Origin: Erpobdella octoculata
Taxonomy: Eukaryota > Annelida > Clitellata > Hirudinida > Erpobdellidae
Assembly: GCA_963978895.1 (NCBI GenBank)
Contig: OZ022244.1
Coordinates: 30,275,175 to 30,339,174 of the forward strand
Direction: 5' to 3'
Length of the DNA stretch: 64,000 nt
Shown: positions 1 to 12,369 of the stretch, one piece after another
Numbering within the stretch: position 1 is the stretch's first letter
Layout: every line of letters starts with the position of its first letter
Translations under genes and position numbers: made by a program
The notes under the pieces: model-generated
Told to the model about the DNA's origin: nothing
Databases searched by the model: none
The model's input: only the letters and a program-made list of their open reading frames with translations

Positions 1-628
1 TAATGTTTGGACAAATTCAATAAATTATTACAAGTTCTATCATTGAATTAATAAATAACAATCAAGTCGTATGACGTCGTGGTAGATGACGTCATCTTTT
101 TATAAAGCAAAGTCATCTAGTTATGGCCTATGATAGCTTTGAATGCTTTGAGAAATTTTTGGACTAACTCGAGTCCTGCATGGGTCGATTTTCGCGGCCC
201 GTTTTATCGGCTCATAAATCCCGGCCTGGCCCAGCTTTACGAGCATTAAAACCACTAGGCTTGAGACTTGAGACAATAACATCGGCCCAGCCCTTTTTGA
301 TAACCATAATGTAAAGGCCTGGTCGGTACTGGGATCTAGTTCGGACACCTCTGTCCAGAAGTGTACAATGAAGGGTATCAGCAGGAATCTCTGGGTTTTT
401 ATGTGAAATGGGAATTATCTGATATGGAAACAAAATCAATTAAATTGTATTGTTTTTAAATTCAGAATTAATTGAAACTTCATTAAGTTTAAAAAAAGAT
501 GTCAACGCTAAAGACAGAATACTTTTTCTCTTCCTAATGTAAAACTTCTAATTTTTTTTTGAATCGTAAAGAAGTGTAGTTTACAAAGAAATACTGCAAA
601 ATACAAGATACAGTTGCTACAACATCCA
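1..628. other. Intergenic, with a fragment of a GGCCCG-rich dispersed repeat
   Basis: No coding region is credible. About 160-330 carries a diverged copy of a repeat rich in GGCCCGG/AGGCTTGA words that recurs at about 9365-9690 and 39340-39490. The 3' UTR of the minus-strand gene probably occupies part of 400-628, but I see no clear poly(A) signal. Confidence 0.4.
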
Positions 629-3600
629 TCACATGCTATTTTTGAGCTGTTTCACTTTCATCTTGGAAACCTGAAGGAGGTCGATCGCCTTCTTCAGTCG
701 TTCGTGACTTTTAAGAAGCACTCTCTCCAGGTTCGTCAGCTTTAAAAAAAAAACAGGTTAAGACGAGCGAGTCAATGAAACTTTATCTTGCACGTAGTTC
801 AATTGTCTTTTTCATTTCAAATATTTTATAAATTTAAACATTTTTTACAGTGATCACATCAGAACAAAAGACTCAAAATATAAAATAATTGAGAAAAAAA
901 ACCACCCGAAAATAAAACATAACGAAAATCTAAATATTTTAAGTTTACACCTTGCGAGCCTGAACTTTTTGCTTGGATGTGATGTTGGCCTTTCATGAAT
1001 AATTATTAATAACTTTTACTATATTGAAGCTCAAAGGATTATTAAATCAACAAAGGATTATTATATCAACAACTGAAAATAAAACTATAAAAACATAAAA
1101 CGAATAACAAAAAATAAATAAAACCTTTGTCGTGCGATGTCACAACACGTGTGTAATACGATTCAACGTGTTTTGACACCACGTTTTAATATAAAACGTG
1201 AGCTGCTTCTAACACTGAAAAATAAATAAAAAGTGACAAACGCAATAAAACTCCAAAAGAGTAAAATTAAAATTAATACTCCCATTATTCTCTATAAAAC
1301 ACTCACATTCTTGGATGCATCATTGGAAGTTGTTTCTGGTTCTGAGTCGATTTCTAACCTCGTCATTGTCGACTTCGTTGAACTGTTTGCGACGATTTTT
1401 TCATCTTTATTTCTGTTGCCGTTTTTTAAGAAGACTTTTATTGTTTTGTTGAGTTCTTTGATTTGAGAACGTTGCTGGTGTAGTTGCTCTCTTAAAAATG
1501 AGATTGAATCTGAAAACATGAAAAAAGCAAAAATTCAAAATTTATATGTGACATAGTAGTGTGGACTCCCAAAAAACCATTTGACAGACACAGTTTTACC
1601 ATGAAAAAAGTGGTAAATACAACTTTGATAATAAAATTATTGACAAAAAAGTTAATGAGTTATAACAAAATAGCTAAAGTTGTTAACAATGTGAAGCATT
1701 GATCATTGGTTCAACAAATTTCATTGGTTCAGAGATGTTTAAGCTATTGGCATAGCTGCCTATCATCTAACAGCCTAGCTGTTTATCATCAGACAGCATA
1801 GCTGGCTATTATCATCTGACAACTAACATCAACCATAAAAAAATATATTTTTGATTATAAAAGCTGTAATAAAAATATCTCAAGCGCATCTAGAAATAAA
1901 TTTTTTTGAGCTAACCTGATTTTTCTGAAATGTCGTTGATTTGTTTGCTGACGAGCTGCTTCAACCGAGCGATTTCTTTTTCACAAGCTTCAACGTGGTC
2001 GTCTTTTTTGGAAGTGGCAACTCTCAGCTCTTCCAACTTGTTTTAATTCAATTTGAAATATATAAGATAACTAGTAAATAAATATTTAATCATAAAAATA
2101 AATAAATCAGAAAATTACTGACTGCATTCGACAGATTTTCGACTTTTTGGATCAATTTACTCTTTTCATTTTCAATATCTGCTAAACTTATTTTCAACTG
2201 TTCTTCAACTACGAGTCTTTCTTTAATTTTTTGAGAAGCATCTAAGACTCGCATTTCCATCGTCGTTTCCACTCGATTCAATTCCTCCTCGAACTTCAGT
2301 CTCGTCTCGCGCGCATCCCGTTCCGACTTCAATTCAGCATCTTTCAGCGATTCCGTACGCTGCAAGTCGAGCTTCTCCGAGTTTTCGTTTAATCGACGAA
2401 TTTCCGATTCCAGCTCGGCAACTCGGCTCTCGTGAACGCCTCGCTGTTCTGAAGTTTCTCGACGAAGAGACTCTCTCTCGTTTTCAAAAGCGAGTTTGAT
2501 CGAAAGAACTTTCTCGTTGAATTCTCTTCTCATATTTTCTTTTTCGGCTTCCCGTCGAGTTTCGAGCGTTTCGTAATCTCTGTTTTCCAGTGCCAGTCGA
2601 CGCTCCGATCCTTCCAACGTCTTATTTAACAAATCGATTTCGCGTTTGTGAACTTCGATCAATTCGATACGTTTCATTTCTGCTTCCAACAACTGAGTTT
2701 CTAATGAAGTTATTTTCTCTTGCAAAGGATTTTCAAGACATTCGTCGGTTTTTGCCTCAGACTGTAAGCTACTCAGGCTGAGCCTGCAGAAGAATTCATT
2801 GAAAGTTGTATAAATTTGTTTGAATCATCCCATGAGTGAAATTTATTATTTTTGCTCGTATTAAAAAAAATTAAAATGCTATTCTTTTAAAAATAAATAA
2901 TAGAATTTATATGAAAATATATTAAAGTCAGAAATTTAAAAAAAAATATTTTATTATTTATTTAATTTTATTTAAATGTTGCCATACACAACAAATCCTA
3001 TTCAAACTCAATTAATTAATTTTCTCTTACTTGTATTCTTCAATAACGTTAAACTTTTCAGACAAGATAGCTTGGATTTCATCTTTTTCTCTCTGGAGAA
3101 AACTTAGTGAATATTCATGCTCATCATTTTTCACATTCAATGAATGAATGACCTAAGATGTTAAAAAAAACTCAATTAGCAGTAAAAAATGTATAATAAA
3201 CATCAATTTTAAATCGTAAACCCATTAATGTAATGTAGTCAACCGCGTAACCAGCTAAATTTTCCTGGGGACTCTGTAATTGTGCAAGAGGGGGCATACA
3301 ATTTATTTAGGGGGGCTCAGTATTTTCTAGAGGAATGCAGCATTTTTTAAAATACTTTCACACTTTCTCCTTCCATACAAGCTGACGACCACGGTAGAGG
3401 TAGTTTTAGGTACTTTTCCTAAAAAAATTTCAAACACTTTCATAAGCTGCCATATAAAATTTTTGTGGGAGGGCCCACGACAGTTTGTGGGAAAGCCCAG
3501 CCCCCGGTGGTTACCCAGTGGCTATGTGGCTGAATGTAGCTATTGCAGCTGAGTTTACTTTCAAAAACTATTTAAACAGCTTTGATATGTATATGTCAAG

Positions 3601-4239
3601 AGGCTATTGTGCTTGTTTTGATTTGACAGTTTTTTCATCACAGCAACAATAGCTGTTTGAGTTATTATTTTCTTTGTGGAATGGGGCAGCATAGAAAAAG
3701 AATATCTGTTTACACAAATTTCGACCAGTAAGACAAGGACGATATTTGTTAAAGAACTTGGGAAAATGAACTGAACAAAAAAATTAAAGCTTTTTATTTG
3801 AAAAACTTGACTGATTAATTTTTTTATATTATATAAGTTTGGCCAAACTTAAAAAATCAATAATTTAACCAAAACGAGCCTAAAAACTTACTTTTCCACT
3901 TGATTATTTAGAAATAATTTGCTTACTTCTTAGAAATAGAATTTGTTACATGACTGCTGTTTGTGTTTTTGGAATATTCAGCTATCCCGCTATTACCTGG
4001 GCAATAGTTCCTGATATGAAACCTTACCCAGCTAATAAATTACTTTTAATAAATAATTTTAATACTTTATTAGTTGTTTTAATGTTCACTTTGTTCAAAT
4101 TTCTTTAATGATAATTCACTATAAATAGCATCCACCACAATAAATATTATTATAATAAAAATAAACCAACTTTAACGAGTTGAGCTATTTTTTTGCACAT
4201 CTTCAAATGCAAGTCTTCATTTTCGCGATTACAATTCAT
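629..4239 (-). CDS. FAM184-family coiled-coil protein, short form (6 exons)
   Basis: Exons read on the minus strand: 4239-4171, 3152-3031, 2783-2123, 2036-1916, 1509-1307, 739-629. All phases close and give 428 residues with a stop at 629-631. The start ATG (4239) is preceded in frame by TAA, so it is a true start. The N-terminus (LHLKMCKKIAQLVK joined to VIHSLNVKNDEHE) matches the beginning of the FAM184A/B domain as I know it. The rest is almost unbroken charged heptad coiled coil, with most of it in the 661-nt third exon. Vertebrate FAM184 proteins exceed 1000 residues, so this is a short version or an isoform whose later exons differ. The donors at 4170 (GTTGGT) and 2122 (GTCAGT) are weak, and the latter is chosen over an overlapping GTAATT site because only it keeps frame. 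The function of FAM184 is poorly known; I infer only a structural role. Confidence 0.75.
3160..4165. other. Intron 1 of the FAM184-like gene
   Basis: Holds no exon I can support. About 3235-3540 is a GGGGGC-rich degenerate repeat whose ends (GTAACCAG and GGTTACCCAG) are partly inverted, possibly an old hAT-type MITE. Confidence 0.4.
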
Positions 4240-4559
4240 TTAAAGCAATTAAAAATCTAAATTTATAAAATTATCAAAAAATTACTAAAGCAATTCAATA
4301 ATAGAACCAAATTCAACCACCACCACTGGCAACCACAAACATTGTAAAGTGAATCTAAGTTTTCAGGGTGATGTACCCAATTAATCTATTTATTTCGAAA
4401 TTGATTCTATAAATAGTTATCAATTGAAATAACAAAAAAAATATAAAAAATTATAATAATATTTTAACAAATAAAAATACGCAGCAAAAAAATTTATTTT
4501 TTCTAAAAATAAAGAAACAGGTAAGAAAACCTAAATACTGAAATTTAGTGTTTCCGTTT

Positions 4560-5440
4560 CCCATTTCCAGTTATTGAGTTTTCAAGCAATTAATCCTATT
4601 TTCCACTTTACATTTGTAGTTCCGGAAGCCAAAATATAAAAAATTGGTAGTAAGTATTATCTAATTACTAATTTTTTACAACTGTAGTATTTTCAGTTTT
4701 GAGTGTCAGTTAATCTAAAAACATATAACTCTATTTTCCAGCCTACGTCATGAAAACGAAATTTTCAAAAAATGGTGAAACACGTATCTTTTATTTAAAA
4801 AATTAGATTCTGAGTTTCAATACTTTGACATTTAGGTTTTGAGTTTTTAAGCGAATAATTCTTTTTTCCACCCAGCATTTGAGGTCCCGGAAGCAAAATT
4901 ACAAAAAAACAGCGAAACACGTATCCTTATCTTTCGAATCAAAACTAGATACTAAGTATTAAATTTGTAGCACTTACAGTCTTTGAGTAGCAGTTATTTA
5001 AAAATAAAATTAACCCTATTTTCCAGCCCACATTTAAAGTCCTGTAAACAAAATTTTCAAAAACTATTAAAACACCTATTTTGTTATTTTGTAAGAATAC
5101 TTTCGGTGCTAAATTGCAAAACTTTTACGTTTTTAGTTCCTAAACCAATATTTTTTTCCACCCACCTTTGAGGTCCTGGAAAACAAGTTATCAAAAGTTG
5201 GTAAAACACGTACCTATATTTTAATTTTTAACACTTACAGTTTTTGAGTAGCAGTTATTCTAAAAAAAAACAAAGAAACCTGTTTTCCATCCCTCATTTG
5301 AGGTCTCTGAAACCCAATTTTTAAGAAATAGTGTAACAGGTATTTTTTTAATTTTTAGGAATAATCTAGGAATAATTTCAATACTTTCTCAGTTTTGGTT
5401 TTTGAGAATATGCGTTTTTTTAAGTTTATCTTCCTGTTTT
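4560..5440. repeat. Diverged satellite, about six units of 128-154 bp
   Basis: The phrase ATTTTCCACCC followed by ATTTGAGGTCC, then GAAGCAAAATTTTCAAAAA and GTGAAACACGTA, recurs. TTTTCCA anchors lie at about 4598, 4734, 4864, 5018, 5154 and 5282. The same phrase is present as a single copy, inverted, in the dispersed repeat at about 8880-8980, so the array is likely the expanded core of that mobile family. Confidence 0.7.
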
Positions 5441-5567
5441 ATCTCCCCAAGAGCAAAATTTTCAAAAAGAAATTTTTTTTAGTGAGTGCTTAAGCTATAA
5501 AAGTAACATAAGTTCCAAATTTCACGTTCATAGGATGAAGCGTTTTAGCCCGGCGTTGATTTTTTTA

Positions 5568-5858
5568 TATAATAGCTTATAGTCCTTTACACCAGGTGTT
5601 TTAAGACTGAAATGGCTCTATGTATGAAGCTCTTAAGTATTTCCTATCACAGATCATATATGATCGATTTAACCGTCGCTTCGCCTTTATCCAGGGTCGG
5701 GACCGTATTGCAAAATCAAGACGGAATGAGAACGGGAAAGCAAGGAGAAACGAAAGAGCGACCGAGAGCAAAACAACGAGCGGAAAAGAGAAAGCGACCG
5801 GGAGCGGGAGCGTGAAAGCAAAAGGGGAAGGAAACGGGAGCGAAAAAGAAAAACGATA
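5568..5858 (+). repeat. Dispersed repeat A plus GGGAACGGGAAAGCGACC-like minisatellite
   Basis: 5568-5705 (TTATAGTCCTTTACACCAGG onwards) is one of three copies; others lie at 34940-35072 (+) and, ending in poly(A), at 51890-52098 (the two poly-A-free copies read opposite to that one). It runs into a purine-rich minisatellite at 5712-5858 of the kind seen in repeat C at 10.6-11.4 kb. Confidence 0.6.
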
Positions 5859-5859
5859 T

Positions 5860-6010
5860 ATCATCATCATCATCATTTATTTTTGAAACGTCCCTATTCC
5901 ACGCTATGCTAGGGTTGGACGTTTTTCCATATCAGGCCCCTCCACAAGTCACGATCCAGGGCAGACCGCCGCTTCAGGCCGAGCTCATCCATGTCTTTCT
6001 TCACACATTC
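5860..6010 (-). mobile_element. 3' end of a non-LTR retrotransposon (LINE), truncated
   Basis: On the minus strand the last codons of a polyprotein are visible (KDMDELGLKRRSALDRDLW and then GLIWKNVQP, stop), followed by about 50 bp of UTR and a (GAT)n tail. The same end is at 63740-63890 on the plus strand. Short 3' pieces with a trinucleotide tail are typical of 5'-truncated LINE insertions. The clade is not identifiable from so little. Confidence 0.65.
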
Positions 6011-6093
6011 CCACCAAGCTTCCTACTTCGGTCTAATTAATTGGCAATAGCTAATATGAAAAATTTCACATCAACAAAATGTTATATCTGATG

Positions 6094-6238
<145 letters not shown>

Positions 6239-6320
6239 AATTTTTTGTTTTTTTATCGTTTTCTCATTATGTTGAGTTCATTAATCTTTGAAAGTCGCCT
6301 ATAGACGCAACTATATAAAA

Positions 6321-8483
6321 ATGTCCGAGTTTCAGATTATCGAGTGTTTTATCAAACGCGTTTTTCAAGGTAAAAAATTAAGTAGGCTCGAAGTATTATC
6401 TTTTACAAAAAACCTATATGGTTTAAGCACAAATTTGTTCATTGTAAAACAACAGCTTAAAAGACTGTTTGAACGCTGTTTCACAGATCTTTACAACAAT
6501 TCTTCTACAGACTTTGATGTGTTATATGAGCCATTAAAACATTTTTGTCATGTTTCAGAAGCAATAGAAGTTGCACTTTTTTACCTTAATGATTTGTTTG
6601 AAACTTTTAACAATGCCTATATATCAAATTTGGACTCATTTAGTAGTCGTGTCTTCCAAGAAACCCACCAAAAAAACTTTTTCCTATCGCTTACATTCAA
6701 AGCGTGGAAGCACGTTTTATTGGAATTAGGACTATTTAAAGGAAAATTTCTTTACGCTGTCTGGAAAAGATATAGAAACCAAAAAATTAGCGATGACTGC
6801 AAGATGTTAAAAGAAGTTTGCGCTCGCATCAATAAAATTTTAAACGATAATGTTGATGAGTTTCATACATTAATTGGAAAGGAATTTGTGGACCAAATTT
6901 CCAAAGATTATAAAATGATGTGCTTTATGATGACCATTGACAATAATCTGTCTATGTACAGTGAAAAATGTTTAAAAATAATATGTGAGGAGGAGCAAAG
7001 AGTAACTGAATTATTTCCTCTAGTCACAGCCACTGAAATAATGAAAGCTGTTAAAGCAGAACTTGTGACAAAGTGTCAGAAGGAATACTTTATCCGTGGT
7101 TTTTTAGACATTTTAAGAAACTATGATTCAAAAAGTGCTCAAACAGCATTCGAGTTAATTCAGTTGCACGACGACAAAGAAACAATTCTTTCAACAATTG
7201 CCAGAAACATTCACAGCGACATTGGATTTAGTATTTCGGCTGCCTTTCTAGAATTAAATGAAAAACATTTGCCTTCTGAAATTGTTACTAAAATCACACA
7301 TTATTTTAATAAAAAATGGGCATTTATCATAAATAATTTCCCCCAAGAGAAATTTTTTAATGCTCTAAAAGAAGCAATGATGGATTTCTATCTAAAATAT
7401 GATTCACAGAAAATTGAGCAGAAAAAAGGTTTTCGTAATTTGAGTCTGTTAGCAGCATTTTTAAATCAAACGCTTAAAAAAACAATGCCCCCAATGAACG
7501 AAAAAGAAATGTACGATAAACTTTCAACATCCATAATAGTTTTGAAACGCTTTCAAGATAAAAACGTTTTCACTGAATCGTATTTACATTATCTAAGAAA
7601 AAGACTTATGACGTCTTCTTATTATTCACTTGAAACTGAAGAACTGATAATTAGAGAACTGATGTCCATATGCGATTCTAAGTCTATTAAGAAAATGAAC
7701 AGTTTGATCTTGGATAAAAAAAGCAGCGCAAACTTAGTTAAAGAATTTTTAGGTGTTTACATGACAAACAGTTCTAATAATCAATTAACATTTAATTGCT
7801 TTGTTTTTGATAGAGCGATGTGGCCATTGCCAGCCAAACCTGTCTCTTGGGTTACTTTGCCAAACGAATTAGAAGATTGTAGGAACCAGTTTCAAACATT
7901 TTATTGCAACAAGTTTTCTTCACAAAAACTTCTATGGCAGTACAACCATGACACATGCGAAGTGAAAATGCAAAAATATACGTTGACAGTTCCAACGTTA
8001 ATCGCTTTGACATTGTATGTTTTCAACGAGCAAGAATCTCCGTCCTTTGAGGACATTTGTTCATATACGGGCTTGCATCCAGATAACGTCGGACAGATTT
8101 TGAAAAAAATCGTTGACAGCAAAATTATAAACTGTCAGGAAGTTTTCAGTAGAAAAGCAACATTTTCTATCAATGTCAATTATTCAAACGATAGCCTGGA
8201 ACTCAAACTGAATATGCCACAAATGGAAATAAAAAAACAAAACAAAAAAAGCGGTTTTCAAAATGTTGAAGAAGATAAAAAATCATATCTACAGGCTCTA
8301 ATAGTTAAGATGATGAAATCAAGAAAAACAATGCAACGCGATGAAATAATCAGAGAAACTCTAAAAGAGTCAGGAAAATTTTTCTCTTTTTCTGAAAAAA
8401 TAATATTACAAATATTAAAGTTATTGGTCGACAGAGATTATTTAAAGATGGAAAAAAACTATGTATATGTTTATGTTGCTTAA
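6321..8483 (+). CDS. Cullin-like protein A, intronless, 720 aa
   Basis: Single open frame with the full cullin plan. It has an N-terminal helical half (about 1-350), then a cullin-homology half with the signature around residues 410-460 (DKNVFTESYLHYLRKRLM), the linker LPNELEDC..QFQTFYCNKF, the winged-helix part (VPTLIALTLYVFNEQ) and the C-terminal Nedd8 domain. The neddylation motif is IVKMMKSRK, with the acceptor Lys near 666, and the protein ends in YVYVYVA like family members. Cullins are scaffolds of RING ubiquitin ligases: the N-half holds the substrate adaptor and the C-half holds RBX1 and Nedd8. The start is the ATG at 6321 after AACTATATAAAA. Animal cullin genes have many introns, so an intronless copy suggests a retrogene. 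It is too diverged to assign to CUL1-5. A second copy lies inverted at 24468-26654. Confidence 0.85.
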   Translation: MSEFQIIECFIKRVFQGKKLSRLEVLSFTKNLYGLSTNLFIVKQQLKRLFERCFTDLYNNSSTDFDVLYEPLKHFCHVSEAIEVALFYLNDLFETFNNAYISNLDSFSSRVFQETHQKNFFLSLTFKAWKHVLLELGLFKGKFLYAVWKRYRNQKISDDCKMLKEVCARINKILNDNVDEFHTLIGKEFVDQISKDYKMMCFMMTIDNNLSMYSEKCLKIICEEEQRVTELFPLVTATEIMKAVKAELVTKCQKEYFIRGFLDILRNYDSKSAQTAFELIQLHDDKETILSTIARNIHSDIGFSISAAFLELNEKHLPSEIVTKITHYFNKKWAFIINNFPQEKFFNALKEAMMDFYLKYDSQKIEQKKGFRNLSLLAAFLNQTLKKTMPPMNEKEMYDKLSTSIIVLKRFQDKNVFTESYLHYLRKRLMTSSYYSLETEELIIRELMSICDSKSIKKMNSLILDKKSSANLVKEFLGVYMTNSSNNQLTFNCFVFDRAMWPLPAKPVSWVTLPNELEDCRNQFQTFYCNKFSSQKLLWQYNHDTCEVKMQKYTLTVPTLIALTLYVFNEQESPSFEDICSYTGLHPDNVGQILKKIVDSKIINCQEVFSRKATFSINVNYSNDSLELKLNMPQMEIKKQNKKSGFQNVEEDKKSYLQALIVKMMKSRKTMQRDEIIRETLKESGKFFSFSEKIILQILKLLVDRDYLKMEKNYVYVYVA

Positions 8484-8700
8484 TGTTTCTCTAATGTTTT
8501 CAAATTGTTGAATTAAATTTTTTTTATTATAAATAAATAAATTGAAACACAAACCAATGAACTGGTGACTGGTAACCAGACTCGGTCTTGTCTTACTTAG
8601 ATATCACGGCATATTACAGGGGCGGCGATTTATGTTAAAAATTGGAGGACCATTTTTCTGCTTTTCTCTCCTCTTTTTTGTATATTTATGTAGTTTAAAG
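8484..8700 (+). other. 3' flank shared by both cullin-like copies
   Basis: For about 200 bp after the stop, the sequence parallels the 3' flank of copy B (minus strand, about 24467-24240). Shared landmarks are ACCAATGAA.TGGT, GGTAACCAGACTCG, and GGACCA..TTTTCTGCTTTT. The duplicated unit is therefore larger than the coding region. Similarity fades after about 8690. Confidence 0.65.
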
Positions 8701-10560
8701 TTTTTTTTTGCATTTTAAATTGTTTGATTCACATTTTTGTGATTAAATAAATTAAAAACACGACATGATGCAATGCGGTGTTGCCCATCCGACAGTCGCG
8801 GGTTCGAGTCTGAATAATAAAGTTAGGTATATGTTTTTAAGAATAACTGCCACTCAAAAACTAAAAATACTACATATACAAAAATAAGCATTTAGATACA
8901 CATGTTTTATCAATGTTATTTTATATTTTTGTCTTCGGACTACAAATGTAGGGTGAAAATAAGTAAAGGAAAAAACTAGTTTTTTAACACAAACTTTAAT
9001 TTCAAATACACTCGATTTAGAAATACGAAAGATGTTCAAATTAAGTTTTTTTTCAATTAAATCATGTATTGTCATCCAATTTAAAGCTATGCTGAAAGTT
9101 TCAGCTTCCTAGCTAGTCAAAAAACTGGTTAAATTTTACTTGCAAGATTTGTGTACAGAGAAAGCTACACACACACACACACACACACAAACAGAAATTG
9201 TAACCTAAATAAAAGTTTGTAAAAAGGATTATTTGCTGGAAAACTCATTAACTGGAAATGTGAAAACATTAAAATTCAATATTTAGGCTTTTCTTTAAAA
9301 AAAATAATAGATAAGTGTTTTTTTTCTTCAAAATATAGATTTTGAGGTTTGAGGTTTTGTGTCCGTTAAAACTAGCTGAATCCAATTCAGCATAAACAGA
9401 GCCAGGTCTCGATGATTTTGCTTAAAATGGGCTGGTTTGGGCCTGACATTTTGTGCCTAAATAACAAGCTAGGCCGAGAAATTTGTGCCTATAAAATATG
9501 CCGGACCGAGTCTCAAAAAACCGTGTAGGGCTATATAGATTAGAGTACTACATAGGCCGCACCGGGCCATAATTTTAGGGTTTCAGGTGGGCTGAGCCGA
9601 ACTTGAAGTCAAGCTGGCCGGGATTTTAGGTATGTAAAAACGGCCCGGGCCCAAATTAGAAAACCCTGGCTGTCTGTTATTTTGGCTTATGAAACGGGCC
9701 GCTAGGAAGTGTTTCTTAAGTTCATTCTTCTTACCCTTATCAATTAGGTTTTGTTTTTTTAGTTCAATTCTCAGCTCAGCTCACACATCAAGAGCTCATC
9801 CAATGCTTTCAAGACTATTTTTAAAATCCCTCTTCTGACACCAAATGTTACTATATCGCCAATCGTATAAAGTTTTTTCCCGAATGGTTCTATAATTTAT
9901 TGAAAGTAATAATAATCGAGAACTTTTTCTGTTTTAAGATAAGTTTTTTATTCTGTCAGGTCGACCAACGGGTAATCAACAAATAAATCATTTGATAAAA
10001 ATATTCTTCATTTCATTTCAGTTTGACGATTTTTAATGTGGCGTGAATCAGCAGACTTCTAGGCCACAAACAAACAGGTGCGTCTTGGGAGCTTTTCTGA
10101 ACTGTTCGGTTGTAGATGCGGTTGTGACTTTTGGTGGAAGACGATCAATACTGTTTTTCTCTCTGTTTATTTGTATCTCTTCCATACAAATACAAACCAC
10201 TAATTTTAAATTTTAACGAAATTTGTCGTAAAAGTAGATTTAAAAGAGGAAAAAATAGAGTAGTTTTTAATATTTTTTTGTATTATTTTTCTTGGGTAAA
10301 CAAGAATGTATAAAAAACAAAGTTTTTTAAAAACACACTTTTTTATTTATTTAAATTATGCAAATCGATTTCTAAATGCAATAATAGTTAACCATTGTTT
10401 ATAGTAATATTTTAGTCAACATTTTAATAAGGTTTTGTCATAGTCATGAATACCTAAAAGTTCATTTAAATGACGCAAGCGCCATCTAGTGAATAATTTT
10501 TAATGCGTTAAAAATAAATAATGAAATTATTTTTAATCTATATATATATATATATATATA
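8701..10560. other. Repeat-rich intergenic stretch
   Basis: About 8830-9215 is an inverted copy of dispersed repeat B (other copies at about 41092-41290 and 57690-57935), with a (CA)n tract at 9168-9189. About 9365-9690 is the GGCCCG-rich repeat. The remainder (to 10560) is AT-rich without a credible gene; a phrase GACACCAAATGTTAC at about 9837 resembles LTR-retroelement junctions but nothing else supports one. Confidence 0.5.
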
Positions 10561-10561
10561 T

Positions 10562-11060
10562 ACTAGCAGGGTTACCCGGCGTTGCCCGGGGTTTTTAGAG
10601 GTTTTTCTAATGTTTGTCTCTCTCGCTCCCGTTCCCTTCTCCACTTTCCCGTTTTCGTAGCGTTCCCGGTCGCTTTTCCGCTCTCGGTCGTTTTCCAGCT
10701 ACCGGTCGCTTTCCCGCTCAGAAGTTTTGTTATCGATTTTCTCTCTTGCTCGCGTTTCCTTCCAAGCTTGCTCTCCCGATTCCAGTCGCTTTCCGCGTTC
10801 CCGGTCGCTTTCCGCGTTCCCGGTCGCTTTCCCGTTCCCGGTCGCTTTCCCGTTCCCGGTCGCTTTCCCGTTCCCGGTCGCTTTCCCGTTCCCGGTCGCT
10901 TTCCCGTTCCCGGTCGCTTTCCCGTTCCCGCTCACGCTTGCTCTCCCGTTCCCGGTCATGCTTGCTCTCCCATTCCCGGTCACGGTTGCTCTCCCGTTCC
11001 CGTTCCCGTTCCCGTTCACGCTCATTTTCTCTTTTACATTCTTTCATAACTTCTGTTAGC
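10562..11060 (+). repeat. Dispersed repeat C with CCCGTTCCCGGTCGCTTT minisatellite
   Basis: Starts with a head (GTTACCCGGCGTTGCCCGG, then TTTTTAGAGGTTTTTCTAATG) followed by an 18-bp-period C-rich minisatellite. Long open frames in several phases (RSRSLS, RERESDRE) are by-products of the period. Further heads lie at 19790 (+), 38909 (+), 41616 (+) and, inverted, at about 11405. Confidence 0.75.
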
Positions 11061-11084
11061 CTATAAAACGTAAAATAGATTTGC

Positions 11085-11690
11085 TAAGACTATATATATA
11101 TATATGAATGTTTGTGGGTTAGTTTGTCTATTATAGAAACGGTAAAGCGACCCGGAACGGACAGCGAGCGGGAACGGAAAAGCAAGCGTGAGCGGGAATG
11201 GGAGAGCAAACGTGAGCGGGAACGGGACAGCGACCGGGAACGGGAAAACGACCGGGAGCGGGAAAGCGACCGGCAGCGGGAAAACGACCGAAAACGGGAA
11301 AGCGAACAGGAGTGGGAAAGCAGGTGGGAAAGGAAACGGGAGAGAAAGAGACAAACATTAGAAAAACCTCTAAAAAACCTGGGCAACGCGGGTATCTCCG
11401 CTAGTACATACATAAACACACACACAGACACACATACATGCACATACACATACATACATACACACATACATACGCACATACATATATATATAGTTCCCGC
11501 TCGCTCACCCGCTCCGCTCCGCTCATTTTGTGACGGATTTCAAAAAAAAAATTTTATTTTTGATTTCCATTGACTCTCAAGGTTGTGTGAAAATTTCATT
11601 ACGATCGGATGAATGGTGTAGCAATGCATAAAGGACATTAACATATATACATATATACATACAAACATTCATTTTTATATATAGATATAT
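11085..11690 (-). repeat. Second repeat C copy, inverted, with (CA/TACA)n and an ATCCGATCGTAATGAAATTTT module
   Basis: 11130-11405 is the minus-strand counterpart of the preceding copy (purine-rich minisatellite, then the CTAAAAAACC.GGGCAACGC.GGGTA head). 11404-11490 is a tetranucleotide-like CATA/CACA tract, and 11575-11640 is the inverted module ACACCATTCATCCGATCGTAAT, also at 23965-24030 and 39915-39990. The two C copies face each other. Confidence 0.65.
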
Positions 11691-11696
11691 ATATAT

Positions 11697-12280
<584 letters not shown>

Positions 12281-12369
12281 TTGTACACAAACTCCATTGA
12301 ATATAATTGCCCATTTTGTATTTGTTAATTTTTTGCCAAAGACTCAAAACGTCGAAGGGAAGCCCGTTG

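Noticed and set aside
10582..11573. RS- and ER-rich open frames resembling splicing-factor tails
   Set aside because: Several overlapping frames on both strands arise from an 18-bp minisatellite; no start context or other domain.
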